A stretch of DNA of 64,000 bases from Phytophthora colocasiae (taxonomy: Eukaryota; Oomycota; Peronosporomycetes; Peronosporales; Peronosporaceae), in assembly GCA_018806915.1 (NCBI GenBank), contig JAGKQI010000075.1, positions 496,001 through 560,000 on the forward strand, given 5' to 3'. The notes beneath the pieces were generated by a model. It did no database searches. It was not told the origin of the DNA and worked only from the letters and a program-made list of their open reading frames with translations. Both the position numbers and the translations under genes were made by a program. This document shows positions 31,475 to 41,894 of the stretch, in pieces; positions within the stretch are counted from its first letter, which is position 1, and each line of letters starts with the position of its first letter.

Positions 31475-32512
31475 ATGGAGGGGTTCACGGAGATGGCACA
31501 CCAAGTGGGCGGCCACGCCACGAGTATGGACAAATGCAATATATAGTCTGCATTATCTCGTTGTTCACATCTAAGATATATCCTTTTTATTGCGTCTGGC
31601 AGGCTTAAAATCTCACAATGGGCGTATCTTGAAGCCTTTCCAGAGCAAACAGCGTGGCCAACGTGAAGCGGATTTCTACAATCGCGTTTTCGTGTCAGAG
31701 AAAGATTCGTCCGAGTTTGTAGAGCTGAGGAAGTTTCTACCAGATTATTACGGCACAGTGGAGGTGGAAGAAGGCAAAGAATCTCATGAGCTGAAGTCTG
31801 GAAGTACGAACGCATTTTAATTGTTTTTTTTAATTAAACTTACGGATGGTGTTGCTTGACTGCAGAGTATTTAATGCTGGAGGACTTGACATGGGGGAGA
31901 CAATGGCCCTGTATTATGGATGTGAAAATGGGCACCAAGTCCTACGAGGAAGACGCGACACCAGAGAAGATCGCGTACGAAAAGTCCAAGTTCCCCTTAC
32001 AGGAGAAGGTGGGATTCCGTATTCAAGGCATTAAGGTGTTCGACCCGAAGAAGAAGCAATATGTCGAGTTTGACAAGCACTTTGGGCGTGCTATCACATC
32101 TGCAAATGAGCTCGCACCCGCCTTGCGCAAGTATTTCCCACTGGAAGACAAGACCAAGACCATCAAGTTGTTGGAAGTGGTTGGTTTTTCTTCAATGTTA
32201 ATCTGTAAGCTAACCAAACCTGACGTTCTTCTTCGATAGTTTTTACAGCGTCTGGACCAGTTGAAGACGTGGTTCAATGACCAACAAGGGACGGAGTTTA
32301 TCGCCAGCTCTTTCCTGTTCCTATATGACGGCGAAAAGTCGGCCAAGGACGACAAGGGTATGGCAGAGATCTACGCACCCGACATCCGCCTCATCGACTT
32401 TGCTCATGTAACTCAGTGTGTTTCTCCCAAACGTGACGAAGGACTACGGACTGGCATTGCCACTTTGATCCAATGCTTCCAGACTATCCTAACTGAAGTT
32501 CAGGCTGAGTAA
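31475..32512 (+). CDS. IPMK: inositol polyphosphate multikinase (IPK family)
   Basis: Four exons: 31475-31523, 31603-31803, 31866-32176 and 32240-32512, giving 277 residues, close to plant and yeast IPMK size. The spliced N-terminus reads QVGGHATSL, as in the family. ELRKFLPDYYG is followed by the signature PCIMDVKMGTKSY (PxxxDxKxG), then SSFLFLYDG and the C-terminal catalytic IDFAHV (Asp of the metal-binding IDF motif). It phosphorylates Ins(1,4,5)P3 toward InsP5 in the nucleus and cytosol. The third donor (GTGGTT at 32177) is weak, and a downstream GTAAGC is out of phase, so that boundary is the least certain. It shares a 70-bp start-to-start region with the reductase gene. Confidence 0.88.
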
Positions 32513-32742
32513 AAGATCGTTGATCCAGACAACAAACCAGCAGGTTATGAGCCCTAGAAAAAGCTGTTCCGTCCGTTTTACCAGCAAACACTGCTAAAAA
32601 CCTCCTTCTGTCCAAAGTTCTAAGACTTTTTGAGCTCATGGTCTAGTTGAAGCCAAAGAATGGAAAAAAGCCGTTTCAAAAACATATAATATTGAGGAGC
32701 TCCAGTCCATTTCCACTTCTTCGAGATACCAAGTCCACCTCA

Positions 32743-33304
32743 ATGCGTCCGCAGAGCTCGAGCCAAGACAGCCCCAGGGCAAGCGACAACCAGCGAGGTA
32801 CCGACGACTACCGAGCGGAACTTGAGCGTCTGCTGCATGTCTACGAGCCCGGAAATGAGGCCTCAGCCGCGCAGCTGTTGGAGACGTACGCGGGCTTGGA
32901 ACATGAACTGGTTGAATGTTATCGCCAATATTACGCAGGCAAAAGCAGCTTCCGTGTCGCTCTGGACGATAACCAAGACGTCGGCTCGCCGCGCGTATCA
33001 TCCCCTGGGCCGCTGCATATACCCACGTCCGCCATTGGTACCTATCTGCAGGCCAAGCTACAGTCGAAACGAGCAGGTGCGGCTCGTAATGCTAAGCTTG
33101 AAGATGTGCGCGGCCCTACAGCCGCTGACAGTCCCAGTAGAAGACGCCCCGCGGCCGTTTTTTCCTCGTCGACGAGCCACCAGTTTCACAGCCAGACTAC
33201 AGCGTGAAGCTGGTGCTTTAAGCAGCTATGAAGATGAGGACGAGGCCACTTTACTGGCTCGACGAGCGTCCAACCCGACAGAGTTGAGTCGGAACAGCTC
33301 GTAG
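32743..33304 (+). CDS. small hypothetical protein, two exons
   Basis: Exons 32743-33076 and 33138-33304 (61-bp intron with TAATGCTAAG as a possible branch site) join in phase to 166 residues. The N-terminal part, ELERLLHVYEPGNEASAAQLLETYAGLEHELVECY in segments, looks like a helical pair. The C-terminal part is basic then acidic (RRRATSFTARLQREAG, EDEDEAT) and Ser-rich. No family is recognised. Without splicing the first frame would end at 33207 in low-complexity Ser/Thr, which makes the spliced form more credible. It may be a cytoplasmic adaptor, but no function can be given. Confidence 0.6.
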
Positions 33305-33852
33305 GATTTAACCGTTATTAGTGTAGTCTGGACTTTGATGAACTGTAACATGTTGAGCCTTTGAACCAGGTGGCTGCGGCCTTTGACGCTGCATTGCATT
33401 GCCCCGTCGAGGCACTTGGCCCCACACCGAAAGCGACTGAGCTTGTACAAGCAAGAGAAGGGCGAGGTGATGCTGGTTGCAGACTTCTGCGCGCACAAGA
33501 CACCAAGATGTTGGTGGTGCCGCTGTACATGGACCAACAGGAAAGCAAGGAAGACAGAAGGACTAAACGATGGTCATGGGGGAAATGATTTTGCTCAATC
33601 CTTCCTTTTAGCTCGATCAAAACTGGCTGGGAGGAAGGTTACGTTCCCAAGCCGACGGCATAAAACACTTGTCTGCCGCTGCCTCGTGCTCGAGGAGCTC
33701 CGATCCATTGCGGGGGGTTGTTTCTATCTCTATTACAGCAGTACTGTCGGTTCACTTCGTCCCTCGCGCTTGCACTCGGTTTGTCATCGTCTCAAATAGC
33801 ACGACGTGCACGCAAGCAGACTCGTTCGGCGACTGCTCTTGGTATTGCTGGC
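33305..33852. other. intergenic, no supported gene
   Basis: About 550 bases between two convergent genes. It holds only short frames and presumably both 3' untranslated regions. Confidence 0.5.
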
Positions 33853-34165
33853 TTATAACATTTGCATCTGCTGCTGCTGCTGTTGTTGCTGCAAGTTGTG
33901 CATCTGGTGTTGAGGGTACCCGTTACTCGAGTAATACATCATGTTCGGCTGTTGCTGCTGCTGTTGTTGCTGCTGCTGAGGAGCCGACTGATCACCGGAT
34001 GCGGGGGCTTGCTGGGGCTGCTGGCTGTAGTATCCGCGGGGAGCCTGCTGCTGGCCGTACGCTGCGGCAGCAGCAGCCGAGTCTGCAGCATTAAGATGGT
34101 GGTGGTACTGGGATGACTGAGTTGGGTACGGCAGGTGGTGTCCAGGCTGCTGCTGTTGCTGCTGC
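33853..34165 (-). repeat. CAG/CTG-rich polyglutamine-coding tracts
   Basis: Several interrupted CAG/CAA runs lie in the 3' coding part of the zinc-finger gene (about 33866-33895, 33950-33980 and 34145-34170), coding Gln runs of up to about 10 residues. Such tracts vary in length between isolates. Confidence 0.75.
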
Positions 34166-35592
34166 TCCTTGTTCACGTCGAAATAGTCAACCCTTCCATC
34201 CGGGTGGTGCTGTGGCATCTCCGGCTTGGCTGCCCAGTGCTGCGTGTACGGGTTCTTCATCTGCTCCGTAGCTGCACGTGCGGCGTACGCCTGACGATCC
34301 ATGGAGGCGGGAGGTTTGTACATGCTTCCAGACACAGGAGGAAGTGCGCTTCCATCAGGCATGTGATAGCGTGCAGCACCACCAGCCTGCAGACTAATAG
34401 GCTCATACGACCGCTGGTCCGCGTGAATCTGAAGGTACTGTCCGGCATTGCCAGGAGTTTCATAGGCCTTGTAACGCATGTCCATCTCCACACGCTGCTG
34501 CACGTATGCAGCACGCTGGGCATCAACCTGATTAGCAAGGTGAGGGTCACGCAAATCCTTCACACCCATCGCAAATGTCGGCGTAGTAATCTGTCGCATA
34601 TCCATCATGTGCTGCGGCAAAGAGGCCGCCACTCCAGCCGTAGCAAGCTGGTCCTTTGGGAGCTTGCCCTTGGCAGCGTTAGCATGGTAGGAGCATTTGC
34701 CTTTCTTGCGCGCGGGCTTGTTGCATCCAGGGTGGTCACAACGCTTGCCACCGCCGTGTTCGGCACAGAAACCGCCACCACGGTCATTCTTGGTGCAATC
34801 CGGGTGCTGGCAGAAACGGCTGCCACCGTGGCCAGCACAGAAGCCGCCGCGTTGGGCTCCCTTGTTGCATCCTTCCTTCTCGCAACGCTGGCCACCTCCA
34901 TGGGCACGGCAGAAGCCTCCACCTTGGCTGCTCTTAGTGCAACCAGGACTCTGGCAACGAAGACCACCACCGTGAGCCTTGCAGAGACCGTTAGACTGGG
35001 ACGCCTTCGTGCAGCCAGGCTGCGTGCAGCGCTTGCCACCACCGTGACGGATGCACAGACCTTGACCCTGACTGCTACGTTCACAACCGTCAACCATACA
35101 GCGACGGCCTCCTCCGTGGGCCTTGCACAGACCTTTGGAGCGCACACGCTTGGTGCAGCCTGGCATCGTACAGAGACGATTGGACTTGAGCGACTCATTG
35201 CGAACTGGCGCGGCAGCTGCAGTCTTAGCCGCCGTCGTAGCACTGGAAGCCGAGACGGGCTCAACCTTGGTGACACTAGTGGGGGATGTACTGGCGGACG
35301 GAACCTCCACCTTCTGACGTGTAGACGACTCCTTGGTCTGGGAAGGAGCAGAACTGGTTACGTTCTTGGTAGTGACACCGGCCGAGCCGCTTACAGCCGC
35401 CATGGAGTTGTGTACGGCCTGGTCGTGCAGCGCTCGCTCCTGCGCGTACTGCTGGTAGGAAGAAGCGTCGTAATTGAAGGCCTGAGAGGCCGAGGCGTCG
35501 AGTGCGGCAGCGGCGGCGCTGGGATCTTGTGGCTGCATGGCGCTACTGGTGGATGTGGACTGGGACGCCGAGGACGCGGACGTGGAGGCCAT
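33853..35592 (-). CDS. WRKY19-like zinc-finger repeat protein with polyQ C-terminus
   Basis: About 579 residues from the ATG at 35592. The frame stays open upstream to an acceptor-like site near 35690 but has no ATG there; an extra 5' exon is possible. After a Ser/Ala-rich N-terminus, seven tandem units of the form CxxxxCxKxxxxxGxCxxHGGG follow (about residues 145-310), for example CTMPGCTKRVRSKGLCKAHG and CQHPDCTKNDRGGGFCAEHG. These are zinc-finger-like repeats first noted beside WRKY19 in plants and expanded in oomycetes. The C-terminal half is Gln/His/Tyr-rich, with CAG/CTG runs (about 33870-34165) coding polyQ. It is likely a nuclear regulator (inference). A second gene with the same seven repeats lies at 39040. 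Confidence 0.85.
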   Translation of the reverse strand: MASTSASSASQSTSTSSAMQPQDPSAAAAALDASASQAFNYDASSYQQYAQERALHDQAVHNSMAAVSGSAGVTTKNVTSSAPSQTKESSTRQKVEVPSASTSPTSVTKVEPVSASSATTAAKTAAAAPVRNESLKSNRLCTMPGCTKRVRSKGLCKAHGGGRRCMVDGCERSSQGQGLCIRHGGGKRCTQPGCTKASQSNGLCKAHGGGLRCQSPGCTKSSQGGGFCRAHGGGQRCEKEGCNKGAQRGGFCAGHGGSRFCQHPDCTKNDRGGGFCAEHGGGKRCDHPGCNKPARKKGKCSYHANAAKGKLPKDQLATAGVAASLPQHMMDMRQITTPTFAMGVKDLRDPHLANQVDAQRAAYVQQRVEMDMRYKAYETPGNAGQYLQIHADQRSYEPISLQAGGAARYHMPDGSALPPVSGSMYKPPASMDRQAYAARAATEQMKNPYTQHWAAKPEMPQHHPDGRVDYFDVNKEQQQQQQPGHHLPYPTQSSQYHHHLNAADSAAAAAAYGQQQAPRGYYSQQPQQAPASGDQSAPQQQQQQQQQQPNMMYYSSNGYPQHQMHNLQQQQQQQQMQML

Positions 35593-38433
35593 AAAACTAG
35601 CTGCCCCTGCTCCGGCAGAAAAAATACTTGCGGCCTCGGAGACGGGCACCGCGGGAGCGAAGACGAAGCGAGTACCAACGGCCTGGTAGGAAACACAATG
35701 GTAAGCGCAGGACGACCACTCACTTGGAGCTCGGAAGCAGCCCCCCCCACTTCGAGATCTGGCTATGCACAGACGGGAAAGAAGGGGCAGCCGCGGAGGC
35801 TAGGGGAGCAGCTGCGATTCAAATATGAATCGCAGTGTTGTGGCTGTTCTCTTGAGACACGTGTGTCAAACTGGTTCGGCGGTTGGGCACTTTTGGCTTA
35901 CTGGTAGGCAAAATAGCTGAGCTGCTGCAGCGACCGAGATAGCTTGGCTAAACTTGCCTTCGGGCTGTTGCAAGAAACCATTTCCCTTTATGGTACAGTG
36001 TGGCCATCCCATCACGGCTAACAACGCGGTCGCAAAGGTACAACCCCTTTCGCTCAAAGCCGGTCCAGATCCCTTCGCGTGTCCCATCCCATCCTCCCGG
36101 ACGTTTTCTGACGCGTGATGCGTGACAAGAGAGAAGGCACCCAGCGCAAGATGAACCAATCGCCAAGGTTCGCGCGCGATTTAAAAAGAGCTGCACACAC
36201 TGTGATTGGCAGAATTCAAACGTGGATCAAAACGATTTAACGGTGTGTTATAGGCATGCGCGTGCTGGTCGCCAAAATGCAAGTCAAACTGTATGCCGCC
36301 AAGATTTCATCAATGGCGATGTGAAAGCCACGGCTCCGCGAGAACAGCAGCGAGCTCCTGCGCGATGTGCGTTGCCCTCTTTCAAGGACGCCTTCGGCAG
36401 CAACAACTTGCTGTGGTTGCACTGCGAGATGCTGGTCCTCTGCAGAGCTCTTCAACCGTTGAATCAACGTGCTCGCCTAGCTGTGAAAGTGCAACAGGCC
36501 CTCTCTACGGATCTTAGTGCCTGCGTGGCCCTTTTCGCCGCGGCGACCATAACGGTCATGTCAATTTGACAATGCCAGCAGTGGCTGGTCTCTCCTTTCG
36601 TCCGCCGGCATGGCCGCTTTGGTGCGCATTTCAAACGCTGGCCCCCAAAGCTTAAAGAAGGTGGTCGGTCGCGCGTGGCGGAGGCCTTGCCTTACACTTC
36701 AGAATTGCAAGGGAGCGCCGACATAAAGAGAAGAGCCACGGCCGTCGTCGCCAATGCCGCTACGAAACCGCGGCGGCGAGATTAACGTCGTACATGTACA
36801 CGGACGTGGCTACATTTCATTAGTTCGAGGCCAGCATTTTCGGCTGCACCTGGACTCCAGGCTGGAGCTGCCCGGTGACCGTGAGCTTCGCTTAACCTAC
36901 GGACATTGCGCTGCAGCTCATCTGGGTCATCATCGCTTGGTGGGGGCTGGAGCTTTGAAGTAACGACGGCAACAACTGCACGTGGCAAACAGCAGCTCGG
37001 TCACTTGATCCAGGGCCTGGCAGGCGAGATGAGGTGACTGGCAAAGGCCCGGCTCTTCGCGTATCGCAGAGCGCCTGGCGCTCCCCAAGGCAACTGGTTT
37101 CCAGGACGATTGCAAAGCACGCCCGATTTCGTCAGCTCCGAACGCTGTCGACGACGACGCTGAGAGGTGGGTGGAGCGCGAAGGCGGCGGCGCCAACTCG
37201 TAGGATCCGAACTCGGGATCCGCTGATCCGTACATGCCGCGCTCCGAACTGCACGCGCGAAGATAGAGAGCTTTACGACGAGTACAACTGCGATGGTCGG
37301 GGCGGCGGCAAGTGCCGGCCGGCGTCATGCTGGACAAGTGACTTTTTGCTGCTTGGCGGTCTTCTGTTATCGCCCCGCGATCTTGGTGACGAGCTCCGCA
37401 ATGCAAGAGAAGGGCTTTGGCGTGCAGAAAGCGCCGGCGGGGCGGACCGAGCCAACGTACTGTAGTGGCGGCGTCCGCTTTGTGCACGCGCGTCGATGCC
37501 AGCATCTCGGCTGCCGGCACTCCTTGCTTGAGGTCCGCGCCGCCTTCGTTCGCGCGGTGCCACTCAATCAACTACGCCGCCCTCCATCTCCGTGGCCGCG
37601 CTCTTGTTCTGGAGCTCACCGCAGGCTCGCCCCGCCACGCCGGCCGTGCGTTTGGCGCTATAGGCCATTGCCTAGGTACAGAGCCCTTTGCCCTTTTCTG
37701 CTGGAAGGCCATTTGGATGGTCGCGCACATGAGAACTCGAAGAAGAGTCCCGGCCCGCCTTATGCGCGCTACGTGTGTGAGGGGCGCATGACTTCATTTC
37801 GGTATTCGCTGCGCTATTGGCGACAACCTGGAGGGATCTCTCCTGTTGCAGCAACAGCAGCAGACCAGCATGTGCAACTTGCACAGTGCAAGTTGAAGTT
37901 ATCGTCCCAAAAGATATCGTTTCGCAGCTGGGCAACAGAGCTGTAGAGTCTACATGTACCAACTTTCTAAAGACTACAGTGTAGACTGTTGGAAGTCTTG
38001 GCGAAAAGATCTCGATGAGAAGCTAAAATCTGAGGCGAAAAAAATCAAGAGCTTCTCATCGAGGAGGTTTAACGACGTTAAATTAACGTAGAAGACGGGA
38101 GATCAAAGCGCTTCCTGCTATCCTTGCGCGAGCAACTTCGCGCCGCGCAACGTGCGTCGCAAGGTCGACGACGCTCAATATATTTTGAACTGCTGTGTGA
38201 GTGCAAGTACATGTACAGGCTTGTGCAGTTCCGAACCGTGAAATCGTGTCATCCGCGTCGTTATGACCGACCCACCGTTCAAACTAACTTTCGCAAATGT
38301 CCTGAGGATCTTTCCCAGCTTGAAGGTTGGCCACTGCTTCATCATACAACCGGAGATCGTCGTGGCACTATAATCATCAGCAAATACACATCAGTCGTTC
38401 ATCATCGAAAAGAGTAAAACACCTTGTCCATAC
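35593..38433. other. 2.8-kb gene-poor, GC-rich stretch with hairpins near its end
   Basis: Frames up to about 215 codons occur on both strands (for example 36930-37571 minus and 37293-37946 plus), but their residue content is Arg/Ala/Ser-rich without motifs and they overlap each other, as expected of chance frames in GC-rich DNA. The left end should hold the promoter and perhaps a 5' exon of the zinc-finger gene. Three perfect inverted repeats at 37875-38063 are listed separately. No tRNA or rRNA was seen. Confidence 0.45.
37875..38063. repeat. cluster of three inverted repeats (hairpins)
   Basis: 37875-37895: CAACTTGCAC/GTGCAAGTTG with a one-base loop. 37947-37987: AGTCTACA ... TGTAGACT. 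38011-38063: a 14-bp perfect stem (CTCGATGAGAAGCT and its complement) with a 25-base A-rich loop. All lie within 190 bases of non-coding DNA, about 370 bases from the end of the saposin relic. Confidence 0.7.
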
Positions 38434-38959
38434 CGTATCATCAGCAGGAAGCTTCCCACAGGCGAGGCCTGCAGATTCACGCATTTCCTTAACGCGCTCC
38501 GGTTTTTGAGCCAACGCGTGCTTGAGGACAGTAGCGACGCCACTGCAATAGGCAGAGAAGTTTCCATCTTTGTTTCTGCTATGAAAAGCGATCATATCGG
38601 GTTCTGTAAGCCCTGGCTTAGCAGGATTGCCGTCCACCGAGTACTTCTTCAGGTTATTGCAAATAGATTTCGGATCTTCCCCTTTCCGGATAGAATCAAC
38701 AACGCCATCGAAGCGCTTCACGAATAAATGACACTACAGAGCAAGCACCGGCAAGACCAAGAACAATTACTACATGTAATTGTCAATTAGGAGTTGTAAG
38801 TCAACGCACCCCGTTGCCGCTGGGCATTGCCCCACAAACGACATCTGCAATCTGTCGGATCTGCGTTATTTTACTCGGGTCGTCAGCCACAGCCACTTTG
38901 ACGATGGACGCCACTTGCGTGCAGAAGAAGAGATCGTCAGCAGCAACCTCCTTCGCCAT
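38434..38959 (-). pseudogene. saposin-domain relic, two exons
   Basis: Minus-strand exons 38959-38810 and 38733-38434 (the intron 76 bp) match the middle of the nine-saposin gene, units 6 and 7. FFCTQVASIVKVAVADDPSKI and CNNLKKYSVDGNP correspond to the 28620-29100 region, and the second exon is exactly 300 bp like exon 3 there. Key cysteines are lost: DGCFFC has become DDLFFC, the LKYC cysteine became Ser, and CAYC became SAYC. No signal peptide or further domains follow on either side. It is a degraded duplicate fragment. Confidence 0.75.
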
Positions 38960-39039
38960 TTCGAGGACCTCTCGTTTAATTCAAAGAAAAATCAGGAAAA
39001 AATGGCTATACTAACGAAAGTATCATGTCTGTGCTCCAT

Positions 39040-39762
39040 TCAACCTTCCTCTCCTTCATGGCGCCGAGATACGTTTTCCTTTAATAAGCCTGGAACAACG
39101 GGATCAACAGCAGCAACGGCGTTGTCTTTGTCATTTGATCCACAACTAAGTTGTATCTCTTCTGTAGTCACTGAGGGTGCAATTAGCAGTTCTTCCTTAC
39201 TACTTGTTGATGCCATCATTTGATCATCCGGAAGTTCGCCCTTAGTTGCAGCCCAGTGCTCCCAGCATTGACCAGCCATCCTTGCCAGTTTCTTGCAGCC
39301 TCCATTACTGCATCGAACTTTGCCTCCATGCTTAGCACACAATCCTCCACCTCGGTCGTTCTTGGAGCAGCCGGGATGCTGGCAGAATTTAGTGCCACCA
39401 TGACTCGCGCATAAGCCTTCACGTTGAGCTCCTTTCATGCATCCTTCTGTTTTACAGTGTTGGCCGCCTCCATGAGCACGGCAATAGCCGCCACCTTGGC
39501 TGCTCTTCGTACATTCTGGGTATTGGCAACGAGCACCTCCGCCATGAGCTTTACACAGTCCGTTCGACTGTGACGACTTTGTACATCCAGGACTTGTGCA
39601 ACGATGGCCACCACCGTGGCGGATACAAAGCCCCTGGGTCTGACTACCGCGGTTGCAACCTTCCACAGAGCATCGACGGCCTCCACCATGAGCTTTACAT
39701 CGGCCTCGAGAGCGCACGAGTCGCGTACAATTAGGTTCCGCACAGATTCGAGCCATTATCAT
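39040..39762 (-). CDS. WRKY19-like zinc-finger repeat protein, short paralogue
   Basis: The ATG at 39762 (or 39756) gives about 240 residues. Seven tandem CxxxxC...C...HGGG units fill residues about 7-175, in the same order and with the same unit-specific residues as the protein at 33853 (for example GLCIRHGGG in unit 2, SQSNGLCKAHGGG in unit 3 and KNDRGGGLC in unit 6). The polyQ half is absent; a short acidic/Ser tail follows. It probably binds DNA, RNA or a protein partner through the zinc units (inference). Its start codon is 100 bp from that of the divergent Rsm22 gene, so they likely share a promoter. Confidence 0.82.
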   Translation of the reverse strand: MIMARICAEPNCTRLVRSRGRCKAHGGGRRCSVEGCNRGSQTQGLCIRHGGGHRCTSPGCTKSSQSNGLCKAHGGGARCQYPECTKSSQGGGYCRAHGGGQHCKTEGCMKGAQREGLCASHGGTKFCQHPGCSKNDRGGGLCAKHGGKVRCSNGGCKKLARMAGQCWEHWAATKGELPDDQMMASTSSKEELLIAPSVTTEEIQLSCGSNDKDNAVAAVDPVVPGLLKENVSRRHEGEEG

Positions 39763-39861
39763 ATGCCGACCAAGATGAGTTTTTGGTCCGATCCAAATCA
39801 CATTTACGTATTCAAATCACATTTGGTCCTGTCAGCCGTCACCACCAGTCCAAAAGACCTG

Positions 39862-41350
39862 ATGATGCTGCGCACTCTACGCGCAGTGAACAGCGCGTGT
39901 GCAGGCCTCCTAGTGCCTCCCAAGACTGCTCCAGTGCTATGTGCATCTTTCTCTTCACCTGCAGCCAACCGTCGTGCTCGACGTCTTCGCAGAGCCAAAG
40001 CTAAGGCAGTTGACACAGCAGACCCGCGTACACCGTCCATTCTCGCAGATATTGACCATCTTTCGCGCAATGGCTTAGTACAGCGCGTGGAAATGCCGAA
40101 GGAGATGCTGGATCGTTTAACCTCCGTCGTTCGCAGTCGTACCCATTCCCAGTTCGAGACGTTGCGTCAGAAGCATGTGGGAGACCGCCGGAATACGCGT
40201 CAACTACCACTGGACATGAGCAAGACGCCGTTGGGATGGACTATGGACCGCAGCCAGCAGATTCCACCTTTTGCTTATGGACCGGCTGAGACATTGGCCT
40301 ACTTAGCTTTCGAGGTGGAGGCCACTTACGCCTGCACGCACGCCGTGTTCACCGAACTGCAGAAGCGGTTGCCAGACTTCAAGCCTAAATCTGTACTTGA
40401 CTTTGGTGCAGGACCTGGCACGGCGTCTTGGGTTGCCAAAGACTTCTACAGTGAGGCCATCGACAAGTTTCGCGTTGTGGAACCCAGTCAGTCCATGGTG
40501 GATGCTGCTGAAGTGCTGCTTGAGGACTTCCCGGGTCTCAGTGTGCGTCGCAGCATCGCCGACATGTCAAGGGACATTAATGCTGGAAACAAGTACGACC
40601 TCATTGTGGTAAGCTACGTGCTATCGGACATCACCAATGATTTCGAGCGAGTGGCCACGACTTCAGCTCTGTGGGAGCTGCTGAGCGAGAACGGATGTCT
40701 GGTCGTTGTGGATCGTGGAAGTCCGTGGGGATCACACAACGTGCGGTCGGCCCGTCAATTTGTGATGGATTCTGTCTCGGAGGATGAAGAGAGCAAGGAA
40801 GGTGTCCGTATTGTGGCTCCGTGTCCGCATCACTTTGAGGTATGTTTCTTACTGAAATGTTGTTGTGGTCAACGAACTAACGTATTTTTATAATGTTGAA
40901 CAGTGTCCTGCAGCAGGAAGCACTTGGTGCCACTTTGTACAGCGCTCACCAGTAGTAAACCGTCCCCGTGAAACCACCACCAAGCGCTGGCACGGGCAGA
41001 AGGGCTCCAAGTTTTCTTACATGATTATGCAGAAGACGCGCAAGGATAGCGAGGAAGATGCAGCTGCGAAGTCGAAGAAACCAGTGGCGCGAATGCTTAG
41101 AGCTCCCTTACTTGCTACCCGTCACGTACATCTTGACTTGTGCACTCCTGACGTAAGTTTCTGAGTTGATGCGCATGTGCTCCATTACAATTGCTGACGT
41201 AGTTGATACTTTGATCTTTTGTAGGGAAAGCTCGAACGTCGTAGTGTGACGAAGGGTAAGGCGGTTCGTGAGGTGTATCGTGCATCGCGTAAAGCAGATT
41301 GGGGGGCGTTATGGCCGTCCGACGAGACCAGTTATCAGAAGGACAAGTAG
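39862..41350 (+). CDS. mitochondrial small-ribosomal-subunit assembly methyltransferase-like protein, Rsm22/METTL17 family
   Basis: Exons 39862-40839, 40904-41152 and 41225-41350, phase 0, giving 450 residues. The start MMLRTLRAVNSACAGLL resembles a mitochondrial presequence; the frame is open further upstream, but into the neighbouring gene. The SAM-fold motif SVLDFGAGPGTASWVA (about residues 175-190) is followed by LIVVSYVLSDI and LVVVDRGSPWGSHNV. The splice at 40839/40904 joins CPHHFE to CPAAGSTWCHFVQRS, rebuilding the Cys cluster that binds an iron-sulphur centre in the characterised family members. It helps assemble the mitochondrial small ribosomal subunit. All expected motifs are present. 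Confidence 0.9.
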
Positions 41351-41474
41351 GTGATGCAGATAGAGAAGCACAATGGTATAACACGAATGGATGGTTGATT
41401 CGTGTACACAACCTGTGTAGACTGGATGGAACCAGGTTCGATAAAGCAAGTAGCAACTACTGGGCCATTTGCAG

Positions 41475-41894
41475 AATGGCTACCAAGGAGGAAGCTATAG
41501 GCCTCGTGAGCAGCAGCAGCAGTGACGAGCTGTTCGACGCAGAGGTGGCGGCAGTCACCGGTAAACCAGAAGATCTGCCAACGGCAGAGCAGCAGCGCAG
41601 CAACAATGATTGAGAACTCATCGACCTTACTTTTAGCAGCGACGATGAGCCGAATGAAGGTGACCAGGAACCTGGGATGTGTTGCGGGGAATGAGGTTGA
41701 ATATGGAGAGTTATGCAGGGCCGAAAAGGAGACAACGGACTGTGCTGGGCGGAAAACCTAGTAAAAAACCGAAGAACAAACTACTGCCCCCGCATGTTGG
41801 TGGTGTTATGAAGACCATATCCAGGCAAGAATATTTAGTGCTTCCTGAAGCTCTTCACGCCAGGCGTGAGAAGGAATTGGGGCTTCAAAGATAA
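41475..41894 (+). CDS. possible small gene, structure unclear
   Basis: An ATG at 41475 opens an acidic Ser-rich stretch (GLVSSSSSDELFDAEVAAV) that stops at 41613. A basic stretch follows in another frame (SYAGPKRRQRTVLGGKPSKK ... QEYLVLPEALHARREKEL, to 41894) that has biased, protein-like composition. A GTAAAC donor at 41564 and a TTTTAG acceptor near 41637 exist, but no splice set joins both stretches in phase by eye. It could be a real two- or three-exon gene or chance. Confidence 0.25.

Noticed and set aside
34135..35907. 590-codon plus-strand frame
   Set aside because: It is the antisense shadow of the seven-unit zinc-finger gene; the minus-strand reading has the clear repeated Cys/His motif.
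36930..37946. Overlapping 213-217-codon frames on both strands
   Set aside because: The frames overlap on opposite strands, are Arg/Ala/Ser-rich and show no motif or splice pattern; they are expected by chance in GC-rich DNA.
39604..39861. Upstream extension of the Rsm22 frame
   Set aside because: It overlaps the start of the divergent zinc-finger gene and lacks a targeting peptide; MMLRTLRAVNSA at 39862 is the better start.
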